Part shown: piece after piece, positions 41,901-55,408 of the stretch
Layout of the letters: every line of letters begins with the position of its first letter
Numbering within the stretch: position 1 is the stretch's first letter
Assembly: GCA_049999805.1 (NCBI GenBank)
Contig: JBNGIO010005370.1
Location: 1-63,098, forward strand
Length of the DNA: 63,098 nucleotides
DNA from: Folioceros fuciformis
Taxonomy: Eukaryota; Anthocerotophyta; Anthocerotopsida; Anthocerotales
Reading direction: 5' to 3'
Translations under genes and position numbers: made by a program
The notes under the pieces: generated by a model
The model's database searches: none
What the model saw: the letters and a program-made list of their open reading frames with translations, nothing else
What the model was told of the DNA's origin: nothing

Positions 41901-44900
41901 ACAAGGTAGGATTGGAGGTCGTACCTTTTTATTGAATATAGTGATGTTGCTCACGGCCGCATTTAGAAGAGAGAGGAGCATATCCTCCTGCTCGCTTCTC
42001 TCAAAGCTTCCCAATCCCTCAAAGTCCAGAAGAACATACAAGCAGCTCTTGGATTCACGTATAGTCATCCACGCTCCGTCTGTGCATCTGCCTCCAGACA
42101 CGTCGAGTAGCGAACCAGCCAAGTGGTTAAGCAGGTACGACTTCCCACTGCTCTGCTTACCCATGGACGATATCACTTTGAGATTCCCAGACCAGTGGGC
42201 TAACACGGACTCGTAAAAACCAAATCGCAGGGCCTCAGCTAGCTCCACTGCATTTCCATACATGAGATTGGGATTTTGCAGCCCGTCTACTAAAGGCCGC
42301 AAGCTGTTGTTCTCGGCTCGCGCTAGTTGAATGGGAACAAGGCAAACAAGGCGTCGAGTCCAATCCCCTAGTTTGGCTCTGTTTCTACCTCCTGTGCTCT
42401 CCAGAAGAGCATTATCGACGATGTAGCTGTCCACATTGCCCGATGAAAGATGTACCGTCAGATGCGAGAGATCTTTCCCATTTTCCGCTGCCAGCCTGCG
42501 TATGGAATCGTTGACGTACTTCACAGACTCACGCTTCAAAGCCTCCAGTTTCTCCCTGGATTCTCCAGCGAAAAGCAGATGAAGATGGAGTTCTTTTATC
42601 TCTTCGATCAGAGGGGGGTTCGTAGCATACTTCTCATATATGTGATAAATATATTCCAAAGCCGGACAGCCATGGCCAACCGTGTCGTTGCGTGCAGAGG
42701 AAATGCGAGCGCTGTCCATAAGTTGCAGCTGGCAGGCTTCAGAAGCGGATGTGATGTCCAAAACCTTGGAGCATATTCCTCTCTCCGGCCTTGAAACATC
42801 CAGAAGTACGAGATGGACCTGACTTCCGAAGGCCACTACTGTTGCATCAATGCTCACTACGTCTGCTACTGCGTAGTCAAGGCTGAGTGTCTTCAGATGC
42901 CTTATTGACTCGCCAAGTAGGTAGACCTCAACCTTCAAAATACCTTCAGCATACTTTTCCATCTCAAGCTGGGTACCAGTCTGGCCCCTATCTCGCGCCA
43001 ACCCGTCTAGATCTGTTGCTGGGTCAGGTCCGCCTGGAAGAAACTTGTAGAAGGCCATCAAACAAGATCCATCTGTGGAAACACAAATCTTATGGGCAGG
43101 ACCAGGTAACTGCATGTCCCCTGCTTTCTGCATGGCAGTGCTCATTTCGAACACCCGAACTCTGAATTCTTCGTCAACTAGCACCATTTCTCTCCTCCCA
43201 GGGATGAACGACAATGACTTCAGGACACCGATTCCACAGTGCTCGCGGAGCTCCAAGGTAACTCCAGAACACTCCAACACGCGGAAGGATTCGTCCTGAA
43301 AGATGAGGATCTCGATTTTGGCCAATTCCCTATCATACAAGCCAACGAGTTTTGCAGTTTCATCCACTGCCACAAGGTCGTAACCCCTCTTGAAGGTCTT
43401 GACGGGAGGCACGGCTCGCATATCTACACCCAATGAAGAGAGCACAAAAAGATGAAGAGCTACCCCTTCACGGTCCTCCATGAACACTAAAAGCGGACCT
43501 GATTTTACGGCAACTACCTGAGACAGCATCTCCGATTCCATATCCACCTCAATCAACCCAAGGTTCTCTGAACACCTGGGATTGATGACGAGTCCGGAGT
43601 CAGACATGAGATGTTGCAAATCCTCTTGCATTGGTGTAAACTCCGCGACCTCCCACGAGATCCGCTGACTCTCTGTCTTCTCAAACTCGTACTGAAGAAC
43701 CAGCTGTTTGGCACGGTTTTCAGCTTGTGAGGTGACGCCTAGAATGAAGTTTCGTGCTTGGTTATACTTGCCTTGTTCCTTCCAAAAGCACCTTGAAACG
43801 GACAGACGATGTTCTTGATGTGTCCCACTGGACAGCTGCTTTTGCACAAACTGCCGTACTTCCCTTTCCTGGCGGCGCTCCAAGATCTTCGTGACATGTT
43901 TACGTCTTACTTCAAACTCAATCTTCTTCTTCAACAAGGGGGCCACCTCTTCGCTAACCATTTTCTTGAGTCGGCTGGAAAATTCTTCAAGGGCTTGTTT
44001 ATAAGCCTCTCGCACCAGATCCAGCATCCATTTCCTTTCCTCAGGAGCAATCTTGTCCAAGGGGAGATCTCCGCTGGAAAACTCTGACCTTACGCTGTTG
44101 GTCACTCCCTTTGTCTTCAGCAACTCCTGAAGAGCTCGTTTTGAAAATTGATCCTGGAATTGGCTCTTCTTGTCACCCCGAGACACCGCAATCTTGTATG
44201 CAACTTCTAAAATTCGAGAACGGATGCCACATGCATCTGATTCATTGAAGACCTCAGGAGTTGCAAGTGCCCAGGCCAGAGCATCGATCGAGGCCTGGAA
44301 AGGGCGCACAATAGGCCTGCCATATTGCTCCATCCATGTCAGCATTCCGTTCACTGATGTTTCGTCTGTAACAAGCTGACCTTTCCAGTCCTGTGGATTT
44401 TGAGTGGAGGCATTGCCGTACTGGATGGTGACGCCAATAAGTCGACACGTTAGAATTGGGCCTTCGCAGAAATCCTCGCTGGGAGCCTTGCATATCAGCC
44501 TAATATGACTTTTGGGCGTGGCCAGAAACCCTTCTCCATCACCTTTGGGCGTGGCCACAAATTCTTCCCCATAAAGAATAGGGCCTGCCGATAATCCTTC
44601 AGACCGCAGTGGTGAGGAAATCCTATCCACGATGAACTTTGCAGTGCCACTGTACGGTTTCCACGCGCTGTTCGTGTCTTTCTCTATCATTTGGAATTCT
44701 GTACCAACAAAAATGAAAGATCCACATTTCTTTCTTGCTTGAAGCTGGCCAACATCGCCTGTCCAGATATCAACCAGGGCAGCTTCTGCCTGAAGCAGAT
44801 CATTCGGTTGGAACACACTGTGCACGGGTGACGACGCAACACCGGAAGGGGAAACCCCAGAAGTTGTTAACAGCCCCTGGAGCCATGGATGGTACCGATC

Positions 44901-46094
44901 TAAGTACGCCTTTGAGGCATCTCCGCTTAAAATTCTCAGAACGGTCTGTTGTTCGCCTTGCATGAGATCTTCTATTGCGGAAGACTTTCCCCTTTGAACA
45001 CAATGATTCTTCCTGTCTTCCTGGGACTTCCTCAGCGAGCGAAACCCTGTGCTCCATTCAAAACCAGCATGCTCCAAAAACAGACAAAGTTCTTGGTAAG
45101 GTAGCTGCGTGAAGTCAAGATGAAAGGAGCCACACCAGCCCTGCACAAGATTGGCTAAGAGTTGACTGTCCACTGTCTCCTTGTCCTGTGTCAGAGTTGT
45201 CTTAGCAGGGACCACTGACGAAGAAAGCAAAACGCAACGGTGAAGACCGCCAGCCAGTCTGCAACTAGTCTCCAAGCGGGAAGATGTGCCCACATTGCCT
45301 AGCGTCTTCGAATCCCTTGAGACTCTTGAGAGGAATGTAGGACACTCGCGAAAACCCTCCCGCAGCTTCACATCGTTCTCTGCCTGCTTGATCTTAGATA
45401 TCTGGAGCCTCTGCGTACGCTGCTTTCTGGGAGCGGCACTGGTAGAGCGTGCCGAGGTCATGAGAGACAAATCCACATCATTTTCATCGTCCAGGCAGAT
45501 GTAGACAGTGGCACACAAGTCCGCCACATACCGAATGAAGTTGCAAGACACATGCTTCCGGGAGGCCTTCACCATTCGCGCGCCCTCATGCCAATACACA
45601 ATGAACAACACTCCCTGATGAAGAAAGGCATAGATCCCTACATCACGAGAGTTCGACATCGAGGACACAACACCATGAAGCCCAAGCTTCGCGAAAATTT
45701 GAGCGATGACCTTCTTGCTTCCATACAGTCCCACAACGTGGGCAGACTCACTGTTCAACGCGTTGAAGTCCAGCAGCGTCGTCCCATCGCGACATGCCGC
45801 TGACTTGAGCCTGACCTCATTGCAAAATCTTTCAATCTCATCAGGAGGTATGATAACCTTCTCCACGAAGCCGTATCCCTGCTTGTCCAGCCTCAGGTGC
45901 ATGAGCGTGTGCAAAGTTGGCCCCTCGATCGAATCTCTTGCACTTGCATTACTTCTGGCATATGCATCAGGAGACACCTCTGGAACCTCGTGCGCGACAT
46001 GGATCCGACGGACGGAAATAAGGCCGTCTTGTGCGATTGGAGGGAATGCGACTGCCGTGTCGCAGTCCTCTTTTTCCGGATTCTTAGATCCCAT
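38986..46094 (-). CDS. Giant VLIG/GBP-like GTPase with Cys/His-rich array and C-terminal VWA domain
   Basis: Two exons, 41925-46094 and 38986-41835, joined by an 89-bp GT-AG intron (AAAAAG|GTACGA ... GGGCAG|GACTTT), give about 2,339 residues. N-terminal part (1-660) unrecognised. A charged helical segment spans roughly 680-840 (VRRKHVTKILERRQEREVRQ). Strand-like repeats at about 850-1160 suggest a beta-propeller. The GTPase has a P-loop GKQSSGKS at 1312-1319, a switch GGRCTDGAWM and DFEGLGSFERSEQED from 1357, resembling very large interferon-inducible GTPases and GB1/RHD3-type domains. A Cys/His-rich zinc-finger-like array follows (about 1680-2110). The VWA domain begins near 2132, with MIDAS residues DKSGS from Asp2142, Thr2227 and Asp2261 (FLSDGKN). 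Function unknown; a membrane or immune-type dynamin-like role is only inference. Confidence 0.85.
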
Positions 46095-47856
46095 GATGGT
46101 TTCCAGCTAAACCTGCGCTCTCCTGCAACCAAGTTGCCTCCTATTAGTTACCTGGAGAGTGACTGACATTCATGAAATACACTTCAAATTTGCATTTGCA
46201 CGTCGCACAACTGAGCTACCGTCATCTCCAACCCGCACCAAGCGTTCAATCGACAGCTACCTTACAAGCTTGAAGACTACCGCCTCTCCACCCGCTACTT
46301 GCAACTCGAGAAATGCCTATCACTACAACAAGGATACGCCGGTGTCTTGGGACTGGCACGAAATTGTTACAGCACGCACAAGCTGGTATTTTCGGACACG
46401 CACAACATAAGAGCACGAAGCAATGTTCTCAATCATAAGACAACTGTGTGGACTCTCACAAGACAGCAGGTGAGTTCCTCTCGAGGAGGAACTCTCCGCT
46501 GCTCTCCCCGGCAGGCGAAGACCTCGACGAAGATGCTCTATCCGGCCAGAGCGCGCGGTATAATATAGGAACTTGGGAGAAGGATTTGTGAAATTCCTAG
46601 CTCGGGATCACACACCACGCTTCTTCTTACACAACTAAGGGTCGGGTGGAGGCACAGGCACACAATCAAGGAGCGTGTGCTTGCCTTTTGTTCCACCAAG
46701 CACATATGTTCCTAAGGTAACTTGGCAACTTAGAACACTCCTTACTCCATGGGCTCGTTGGGTCCGTCATGAACTCTGTGCTCCCTTTTTCGTTCTTTAG
46801 AACAAACAGCCTAAATCCGATGAAACAATCGCTGTGGTCCGCCTGTCAATCAGTGGGTGCAATCACATACTTGACGTGCGACGGGGCATTAGATTTATTT
46901 AATCCGTTGTTGACTGGGCCGTGCACCTGCCTAGGCCATGCCTTGCACAACTTGGCAAAGCAAATTGCTAGCTGGAAGGAAGCGTCAAGTCTACGAACCC
47001 ACCTGCGAGCTCCTCGCTTCAAGAACAAGATTCTGGACTGCTGCAGGCTTGTGCAGTCATTATAAACAAGACAGATGCATGTACCTTCCTCCCAGCACGC
47101 GTGCACGACTTGCGTTTGGCTAGGGATCCATTGGCTGTAGCACTGAAGTCAGATCACCAGTTGTGGATTGGATTGGATTGGATGGGATTGAGGCAAGCCA
47201 GGGGTAAGCCCCGTGGGATGTCAAAAGCTAAATGAGAAGAGCTGGAAGAGGGCTGGAAGAAAATCACGGTTGATTGGAGAATCGCCGACCGGCCCCAGCA
47301 AGTGAAGAGAGTGAAGAACTTCTCCCTCACGAGCGGCGCACAGTGCGGTCCGGGTACCCCATGTGTGGCACGTATCCTGGACATACAAGGGAGTTGACTC
47401 TGTCACTTGGCCAGCCATTGACTTGGAAGGATTCCTCCCAATTGTTTTCTCAAAGTTTTTGAATTCGGTATTATCTGGTCAATGAGTAAAGTCCGGTACT
47501 CTCGGACTCGATTGCCAAGTGGGGTCAGGACTGGAGCCAAACGCTAGCGGAAGCACGATTTTACAGAGTCCGTCTACCACGGCTCTTTCATCTTACATCG
47601 TGACCAAGTTGATCGAGATGAAGATTCACTCACTTTGTGCTTCATTTTGCGTGCTCCTGCTCCTGTGCTAGTACATGTGCACCGAATTGGAAGCCATACC
47701 GGCATACAGGTGCTGGATGCTTTGATATTCATCTTGCTCGACATGAGCACCTCTGTGGCTTCGGTGCACATTTAGGAGGACGTGTTTCTTTACAAGAGCT
47801 ACCTCGGTCTTCTCGCATCCTTCAATGCTTTGGCCAAAAGGCGAGAGGGTCCACAC
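46095..47856. other. Intergenic between the giant gene and its relic
   Basis: No supported gene. A short GGATT simple repeat lies at 47164-47190. Open frames under 100 codons lack recognisable domains. Confidence 0.5.
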
Positions 47857-50123
47857 TCATGGTGCAAGAATCTTGCCTTTTGAGTCAATTGGAGACCAAT
47901 CCTTGGCCGTGATCTGAGATATAACCAGCTTCAGGTCTACTGCAAAGCTGTTTCCATGATGATGGACCGATTCCAATTCCTCCACAGTTGCAGCTAACTC
48001 AGCAACGCTGTTGTGGTATTCCGACCTTTGGAAGGGCGGCATTGCTGCGATCTCAACCGCCCCGCCGTACATCTTTGTGAGGAAGTTGTCTTGCGACTTG
48101 TGACATATTTGCTGGATCTTCGCTGAGAACTCGTCTTTCAAGTCATCCACGTCCGATGCATCCACGTCTTTGATGGCCATATAGAAGAGGCCCTTGAAGA
48201 GCCGACTATCCAGCTTTACCAAGCTCACGCCATTTTGAAACCGCTCAAAGATAGCTTCTGTTTCCTTATCGAGGTGAAAATCCTGTCCACATCATGCATG
48301 TAGACGAATCCTGTCATCATCATGCATCATCACGTCCGTGAGTTAAGGTACCACTCATGATCAATACCGGCCGAACACACACGGTCAAATTAGACGTCTT
48401 ACCTTTTTGCTGAATAAGCTGATGTTGCTCACGGCTGCATTCAGAATGGAGAGGAGCATGTCCTCCTGCTCGCTTCTCTCGAAGCTTCCCAGGCCCTCGA
48501 AGTCCAGAAGAGTGTACAGACAGATTTCGGATGGACACATTGTCATCCACACCCCGTCTGTGCATCTTCCTCCAGCGTCATCGAACAACGAACTAGCCAA
48601 ATGGTTAGCAGATAGGAATTGCCACAGCTCTGCTTGCCCATGGACGATATCATCTTGATATCCCGGGGCTAATGAGATAACGCGGAGTCGTAGAATCCAA
48701 ATTGTAGCCCCTCAGCAAGCCCCACTGCATAATTCAGGTTCGGATTTTGCAGACCGTCCTCCAAAGGCCGCAAGGTATTGTTTCCAGCGCCCGCTATTTG
48801 AATGGGCACAAGGCAAACCAGTTGCCGCACCCAATCCCCAAGGTTGGCACGGTTCCTGTCTTCGGTGCTCTGCATAAGAAAGTTATGGAGTACGTCGCTG
48901 TCGACTGTGCCTGCGGAAACAGCTAACCTTAGCTGCGAGAAATCTTTTCCTTTATCTCGTACCAGCTTGTCCATGGAAGCTTTCACGTAACTCGCAGAGC
49001 TGTCCTTCAAAGCCTCCACTTTTCCCTTGCATTTGCCAGCGAAAGCTAGATGAAGATGGAGATACCTGGTGTTTTGGATCAGAAGAGGACTCGTAGCATT
49101 TTTCTCAAACATCCGGTAAACATAGTCCGACGCCGGACGGCCATGGCCACTTTTTCCAGTGTTTGCGGGAGACATACCACTCTGCTGACCTCTGTACATG
49201 TGTTGCAACTGGCACACCTCGGAGGCCGAAGTGATCTCAATGACGTTTGACCATCTTCCTCTGTCCGGCCTGGAAGAATCCAGAAGCACGAGATGGACCT
49301 GTGATCCGAAGGCCACCACTTTCGCATCAACGCTGCTTACATCAGCTACTGCATAGTCAAGGAGGAGCGTCTTGAGATGACAAAGATTCGCCAAGCAAGT
49401 AGACCTCAACCTTTAGAGAACCTTCAGCACACTCCTCCACTTCAGGCTCTGCATCTTCCGTGTGGCCACTGTTTTCCATGATCACTTCTGCTGGCTCCGT
49501 AGGTTCGTCGGGAAGTACCTTGTAGAAAACCATCAGACAAGAACCATCTGTAGAGACACAAATCTTATGCGCAGGACCAGGTAACTGGATATACCCTGGT
49601 CTCAGCATCCCAGGTTGGCGGATCTCGAAGACCCGGACTTTGAACTCTTCATCGACTAAAACCATTTCTTTCCTGCCAGGGACAATGCACATTGAAGTCA
49701 AGGGTCTAATTCCGCAGTATTCGGACAGATGCAGGGTAACCCCAGACCACTCCAACTGGCGGAAGGATTCATCAAAGCGGAGAATTTCAATTTTGTTCAT
49801 TTTCCTGTCATACAAGCCAACAAATTTCGAAACTTCGTCCACAGCCACAAGGTCGTGACCCCTTTTGAATGTCTTTGCCGGATTCATGCCTTGTATCTCG
49901 ACACCCAACCTCAACAGCGCGTAGAGGTGAACTGCTGGACGTTCAAGATCCTCCACAAACACTGAAACTTCACCCCATTTCACAGCAACTACTAGAAACA
50001 GCCTCTCCGCGTTCGGGTCGACCTCAATCAACTTGTGCTTTTCAGAGCACTTTGGATGATGAGGTGCCCGGAGTCGCACATGCAAGCGTCCAAGTCCTTC
50101 TTCATCGGTGCAAGCTCACTATA
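47857..50123 (-). pseudogene. Relic of a second giant GTPase/VWA gene, central part
   Basis: Collinear with residues from about 825 to 1540 of the intact gene. The propeller-like region reads well (AKTFKRGHDLVAVDEVSKFVGLYDRK, LPGPAHKICVSTDGSCLMVFYK). A one-base deletion near 49385 shifts the frame. The P-loop has become GKQSCGNS, losing the catalytic Lys, and is followed by another frameshift. GGRCTDGVWM and LDFEGLGSFERSEQEDM persist, as does the intron and the start of the next exon (DSRLFKGLFYMAIKDV). Homology stops at SPIDSKG near 47880, so the Cys/His array and VWA domain are gone. At the right end the sequence runs directly into a copia LTR. Confidence 0.85.
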
Positions 50124-50317
50124 TATGGGAATAAGATGATGGCTAGGAAAACAAAAGGAGAAGAAGTGATAAAAAAGGATTCATCAGAAAAGTGATAAAA
50201 AAGGAATCATCAAAGTGTGAGTTCAAGTGTGCTTATAAAGATGTCACGGTGAAGGCGTGCGTCCCTTCCCCTATCTACTCCTTAATAACTAAGATGATAA
50301 TTATGTATATTCTAATA
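50124..50317 (-). repeat. 3' LTR of copia element 1
   Basis: Shares GATGGCTAGGAAAACAAAA, TCATCAAAGTGTGAG, CCTATCTACTCC and ATAATTATGTATATT with the 5' LTR. It is 194 bp versus 151 bp, the difference including a short internal duplication around GTGATAAAAAAGGA. Confidence 0.75.
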
Positions 50318-50324
50318 CTCCCCC

Positions 50325-51487
50325 TCATACTAGATATGTGGGATAGATACAGCATCCGGTCTTGGGGAAGGGTCTTGGGAAAGGACAAAGTCCTAGTAGG
50401 GAAACACAAGCTAAATGCTTATCACCTGGTAGGCTCTTAGTAAGAATGTCGGCAGCCATCTCCTTCATTGGACAATACTCCAGTCTTATCTCCCCTACTG
50501 CAGACTTCTTGCGCATGTAGTGGTATTGGAGATCCATGTGCTTGGGCCTGGAGTTGAACTTGGGGTTGCTTGTAAGAGCCAGAGCATATTGGTTCTCGAT
50601 CTTGATGACGTTCGGCTTTTGCCACTTAATCCCTAATTCATCAAGAAGCCGAACATTGTCTGCAACACGCTTGGTGGCGAGAGTAGCAGCCATGTACTCC
50701 GACTCAGTTGAGGAGAGGGCAACAGCTTCTACCTCTTGGATCCCAATCAATAGCCATGCCACAGAGCATTAAAGCAAAGCCTAATGTTGATTTCTTTGAG
50801 TCTATGTCTCCCCCACTCAACATCAATGTAAGCGAAGAGCTGAGGAGGGGAATAATAACCCTGGAACAGAAGTCCATGGTATGCTTAAGAGCCAACCAAT
50901 GTGCGGGACTTGGGTTGGCCATCTGTTGTGCAAGCACGCGGATAGAGTTGCCAAGGTCTGGTCGCAAGGTAGTACATATCCAATTGATCTGTCCAGTGGC
51001 TTCTTGGTAAGGCATAGTCACCATGTACTTGCACTCTTCGTCGGTTGTGCAAGCCTAGTTAGAAGACAAAGAAGAGCCCATGGCGAGCGGAGTGGATGCA
51101 AGCTTGCAGTCTTGCATACTAAAACGAACTAGGGTATTCTTAATATACTGGGTTTGGGTAAGATGTAACCATGTATGTGCATAATCATGGCCTTCATCTC
51201 AATAGAATAATGAATATCCCCTAAATCGGCCATCTTAAACTTGGACTTGAGGACAAAGATGGTCTTGGCAAGGAAACCTGCCTTGTGGTTGCTAGCAAGA
51301 ATGCAATCATCCACGTATAAGGCAAGAGTAACAAGTGCTGGCCTGGACCGAAGGATATAAACGTTACTATCGGAGGGACACTTGGTGAAGCCGAGCTGAA
51401 GGAGGGTCTCATCCATAAGAGAATTGCAGTTCTTGGCTGATTGCTTAAGTCTGTAGATGTTGCCTAAGAGCATGCAGACCTAATGCT
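50325..51487 (-). pseudogene. Copia reverse transcriptase C-part and RNase H
   Basis: Contains the reverse transcriptase YVDD box (TLALYVDDCILASN), the GDIHYSIEMK region, and RNase H marks SSTESEYMAA and ADILTKSLPGDKH, followed by the polypurine tract. Several frame breaks (near 51100 and 50760) prevent a continuous product. Its left neighbour in the protein, the RT N-part, lies 4.7 kb away because of the nested insertion. Confidence 0.85.
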
Positions 51488-52077
51488 CATGGCCTTTTTC
51501 TTCGTAGCCTTCAGACTGTGTAGAGGAAAAAAACTTTCGACACTCCCATTTTGAGTGACAGAATGAGCAGGCTGCGATTTTTTTGTGTGAAGGAACGAGC
51601 AAATCGGCTTAGTATGTGAATAAGATGGGGGTATTCATACCAAAAAATGGCCTTGGTCTTTGGGTGTTTGGGATACCGAAGACCACGATTTGGAAGTGAG
51701 TGAGTGAGTGAGGGTGTCCTTGGGCCTTGGTGGTTCGGGGGCATTTAGGAGGTTGTATATACCCCCCCCTTTTTTGCAAATAAGGAATAGAAATGAGTAG
51801 GGAAGGGGGCTAGCTAGTTGTGGATTTAGGAAAAAGAATGGGTTGAGGTGACTAGGCGATGGTGGCCAGTGGGGCAACCGTCGCAAAAAGGACGACTGGT
51901 GGTAGTCTAACTGGCAGTAGTGAGAGAAGAAAATGGCCAGTATAAAAACCCTAAAGGGAAGTCTAGAGGGGAATTAAGTTAGTCTTCGAAACGTGAAGGG
52001 CAGTCACCCGGGAGCGTAAAAGCAACTGGAAGGGAAGCAGACGCTGAGGCAACAGGACGGGCCGAGGCAAGTAGTGA

Positions 52078-53198
52078 GTGCTCAGCGAGAGCGAGGAGGG
52101 ACCGCAGAAGCCGGAGCACGAGGAGGAGATTAGCAGGACGAGGTCACGTCCTGAACTGCTACCTGGAATACCCGAGCAGGAGGGGGAACCTCCTGTTCCC
52201 TGGATCGACCTACTCTTGTGGCCCAACATGGAGCACTGGAGGGTTAGAGCAAGAGGGCTGGTGGATGAATTGGGTCTGGGTTTCATGACCCAGAAGTGGA
52301 ACCACGCAGCGCCACAGTTGGTCAGGGAGTGCACCCTGAGGTTGAGGGAACCTGTCCATGAGAAGGGGATCAGAGGCAGACCGCAAGGGTGGAACCTGGA
52401 GCTAGTGAGGAGGGTGTATGGCCGTGACCAGCGAGAAGAGGGAGGATTGGTGCTGGAGTCCCTCAGGAAATGGGGGGGGGTACTGGAGACGCTGAAGTAT
52501 TGCTCAAACCAGGCACGAAGGAGGAGGCTAACGGATGGTTGGTTCACGACATGGCGAGCCCGCAGCTGATGGGTTTGGCCAGGTGGTTTCTTAGTTTTCT
52601 CCAGGTTCGCAAACAGGATTATTTGTCTGACCATATGCCCTTGTTTGTGCATGAGGTAGTGAAGAGGACTAGGATTGATTGAGGAAAAATTTTGTATGCT
52701 AGGATGGACGAGGAGAGGCAGAATTTGACCCTGCCCTCTCCTCAGCCTTTGATGATTTCCCCGTTTCTAGTGCATATTTATAGTTATGCTAACCTGGTGT
52801 CGGAACTGGAGGTGTTGGCTTCACTGCATAAGTGGAGGCCAATCAGGGATGTAAAATGGAAGCCTGCTGAGCCAGTGAAGGCTGACTCCAACAGTTGGGT
52901 GTTGGGGAGTGGGGACAGCTCGAAGGGGGAGGTTCTCGTCAGGCCTAAGAAGAGGACAGCAGCTCAGGGAAAGACCCTTGCCAAGAGGAGATGGGTTAGC
53001 GGGCAGTGCACAAGAGGAGGGAGTAGGCCGGAGACACCGGAGATAGCCCTGGAGCGAACCGAAGGTCAGACAGAGGAGCAGGCTGTACAAGAACAAGAGG
53101 TAGAACATGGCTCGCTAATCAGGGGGTTATGGATCAAGGACTGGAAGAGCAGGGGCAGGATGAAGCAGGGCTGGGGGGGTCTCAGGAGCAGACGTTAG
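52078..53198 (+). pseudogene. Gag-like frames of the nested element
   Basis: Two successive frames (52078-52569 and 52692-53198), with an overlapping third frame (52470-52682) beginning at a run of G residues near 52472. Together they give a basic, tryptophan-rich sequence (MEHWRVRARGLVDELG, RPQGWNLELVRRVYG, LMGLARWFLSFL). Reading suggests one ancestral gag-like protein broken by a homopolymer frameshift and a stop. The family is not recognised. Confidence 0.35.
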
Positions 53199-53396
53199 CC
53201 GCCGAGTTAATTCCTCCCAGGCATGAGAGCGAATTAGGGCACGTTTTGGCGCAAGGAATTTTTTTCAAGTTGGGAGGAAATCTTCAGGAGGAGACGTTCA
53301 GGAGATAGGCTGTAGGTGGGAGACCTGGAGAAGCTGAGGGAGTTTCTGGGCAAGCAGATTACGGCGAGGGGAATGACTGCTGGAAAAACGTAGGAG

Positions 53397-54690
53397 GTGG
53401 ATCTGCCAGGGCTGACTACCGCAATGGTACATGCCCAAGCAGATCTCCTGGACCAGGCTGCTAGGGAAATGACTTGGCTGAGTGTGCAGGCAGAATGGGA
53501 AGCCGAGGCCCGAGGGAAGGAAGCAGAGGCATGCCAGAAGGAGGCTGAAGCCCGGAGGCTATTGGCAGAATTGAAGGCGGCGCGGCAACAGCTGGAGGAG
53601 AGACAGCGAGTCCTGGATAAAGAGAGGGCACAGGCTGAGGAAGAGGTACGCCAGGCGAAGGCCGAGGTCCAAGCGGTGAGGGAGCAACAGGGGATCCTAC
53701 TAGCTCAGGTGAGGGAGGCCTATGAGACTAACCTGGAGATAAAGCAGGAGATGGCCAAGGCGCAAGAGCTAGAAATAACAGCCGTGGAATAGGCCCAGAA
53801 GCTGGCTGATAGGTACAAGCGGAAGCGAGACGAAGTCAGAGAGAGTGAAGGGGAAGGGTAAGGTTGGGCGCCCAAGTCAAACGGCGACCTCGGTAGCTGA
53901 AGAGGCTACCGGTAGTCGAGCAGGGGAACCAGTAATCGAGCGAACTACCGGTAGCCGAGTAGTCGCCAAGGCTACCGGTAGCCCAGTTGAGCCCAGAGTA
54001 GCCGAGGGACCAGCCCTGGGAACCAAGGAAGAAACAGCGAAGGCGCCTGAGCTTAGGCCCTCCAGGAGATTAATCCACACCAGAAGGATAGAGCTGGAGG
54101 AAGCAACAGCTGGACGGGTGACGGACCTTCAGGTACTCCAGAAAGATGGGGAACAGACAGCCCACGGTAGCCCAAGGGAGGAAGGGGTAAGCACCTCCTT
54201 TATGACAGAAGGTCGGGTTGTGCTGCAGTATGAGGAGGAGGCTTCCTATGTGCCAGGTCTTTATGTGGAAGGGGCCAGAGTTCTTAAACTGTTTCTGTAT
54301 GTACGTATGGGCACAGGAGGGACGCGGGGCTACGGCCTGCATCTGAGGACCCGCAAGGGACTCTACCGCTACAGCTAGTGGATGACAGGCTTGCCCCATT
54401 GCTACGCGAAGGCAGTTCTGGAGGAGTTGACGGAAGAAGAGGCCCAACGATGGGTAGAACGGGAGCCTATTGCCATCCTCAATAACCAGAGGAGGAGGGG
54501 AAACAGTGGTTCTCAGCGGCGGGGCCCACCTATGCCACTGCCGGAAAGGTCCAACAGTAGTAGTGATGTAGAGATCCTGTGGGAAGATCTACCCGATCAG
54601 CGGAGGGGTAGGAGAGCACGAGGGGAACCAGTAAGAGGAGACGCGCGCAGACTGGGGGGAAGGCACCAGCAGCGTGGAGAGTGGCGATAG
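53397..54690 (+). pseudogene. Coiled-coil and TGS-repeat frames of the nested element
   Basis: Frame 53397-53792 encodes about 130 residues of nearly uninterrupted heptads (ARRLLAELKAARQQLEERQ, EEEVRQAKAEVQAVREQQG). Frame 53845-54378 has repeated EATGSR/TTGSRV units encoded by ACCGGTAG palindromes, then RRLIHTRRIELEEAT. A third frame (54382-54690) is Arg-rich. They are separated by stops and probably derive from one gag/structural polyprotein. Confidence 0.35.
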
Positions 54691-55408
54691 TAATTGTAGG
54701 CTAGGATAGCGTTTTTTTTGGAATGCTTTTACTTGGATTGGAGCCGCTTGGAATTTAAGAGAGCCGACTGACCCCTGACAAACTTTATAGCGGAAAGACC
54801 GCCACCACCGTGTATAAGAGGCCAGTTTGAGGCCTGGGAAATTAGCAAAAATCAGCCCAACCACCCAACCCTGCAGGAGTCTAGCGATGGCCGTTGCCGG
54901 ACAGGAGGTCCAAGCAAGCGTGCGCACGTAGCAACCTAGGGGTGTGGGTGCCGGTGGTGGATGCTCAGCGATCGAGCCAAGAGACGAATGGGGAGGTGGA
55001 ACCTCGCCGAGTGGGAGACGAGCTCCCCAGCTATCCTAGGGGCGATCACGTGGAGTGGTGAGGACGTCGGGGCCGAATCCGCGAGTTCGGAGTGAAAGTG
55101 GGTATCCCTTCCCTTAGCCCCGGTGTTTCAGCATTCCTTAATTCCATAAGAGAAGGCCCGGAGAGGTAGGACTGAGTATGGAGTCGAGAAAATGTGAACA
55201 AGCGATGAAGCAGGATCAAGAGAGGCAGTGAGTGTGAGTGCGAGACGTTGAACGGTCGTCAAGACAGGACCACGTGACTGGAGTGTGTATGTGAGAGGTG
55301 AAGAGTGGCGGCAGAAACACGAGATGGCTGCATGGTGGAAGCTGCCGAGATCCCTGTGGGGTGAAAGAGACTGGAGACTATAATAAAAAAAAAGGAAATG
55401 TTGGGGGG

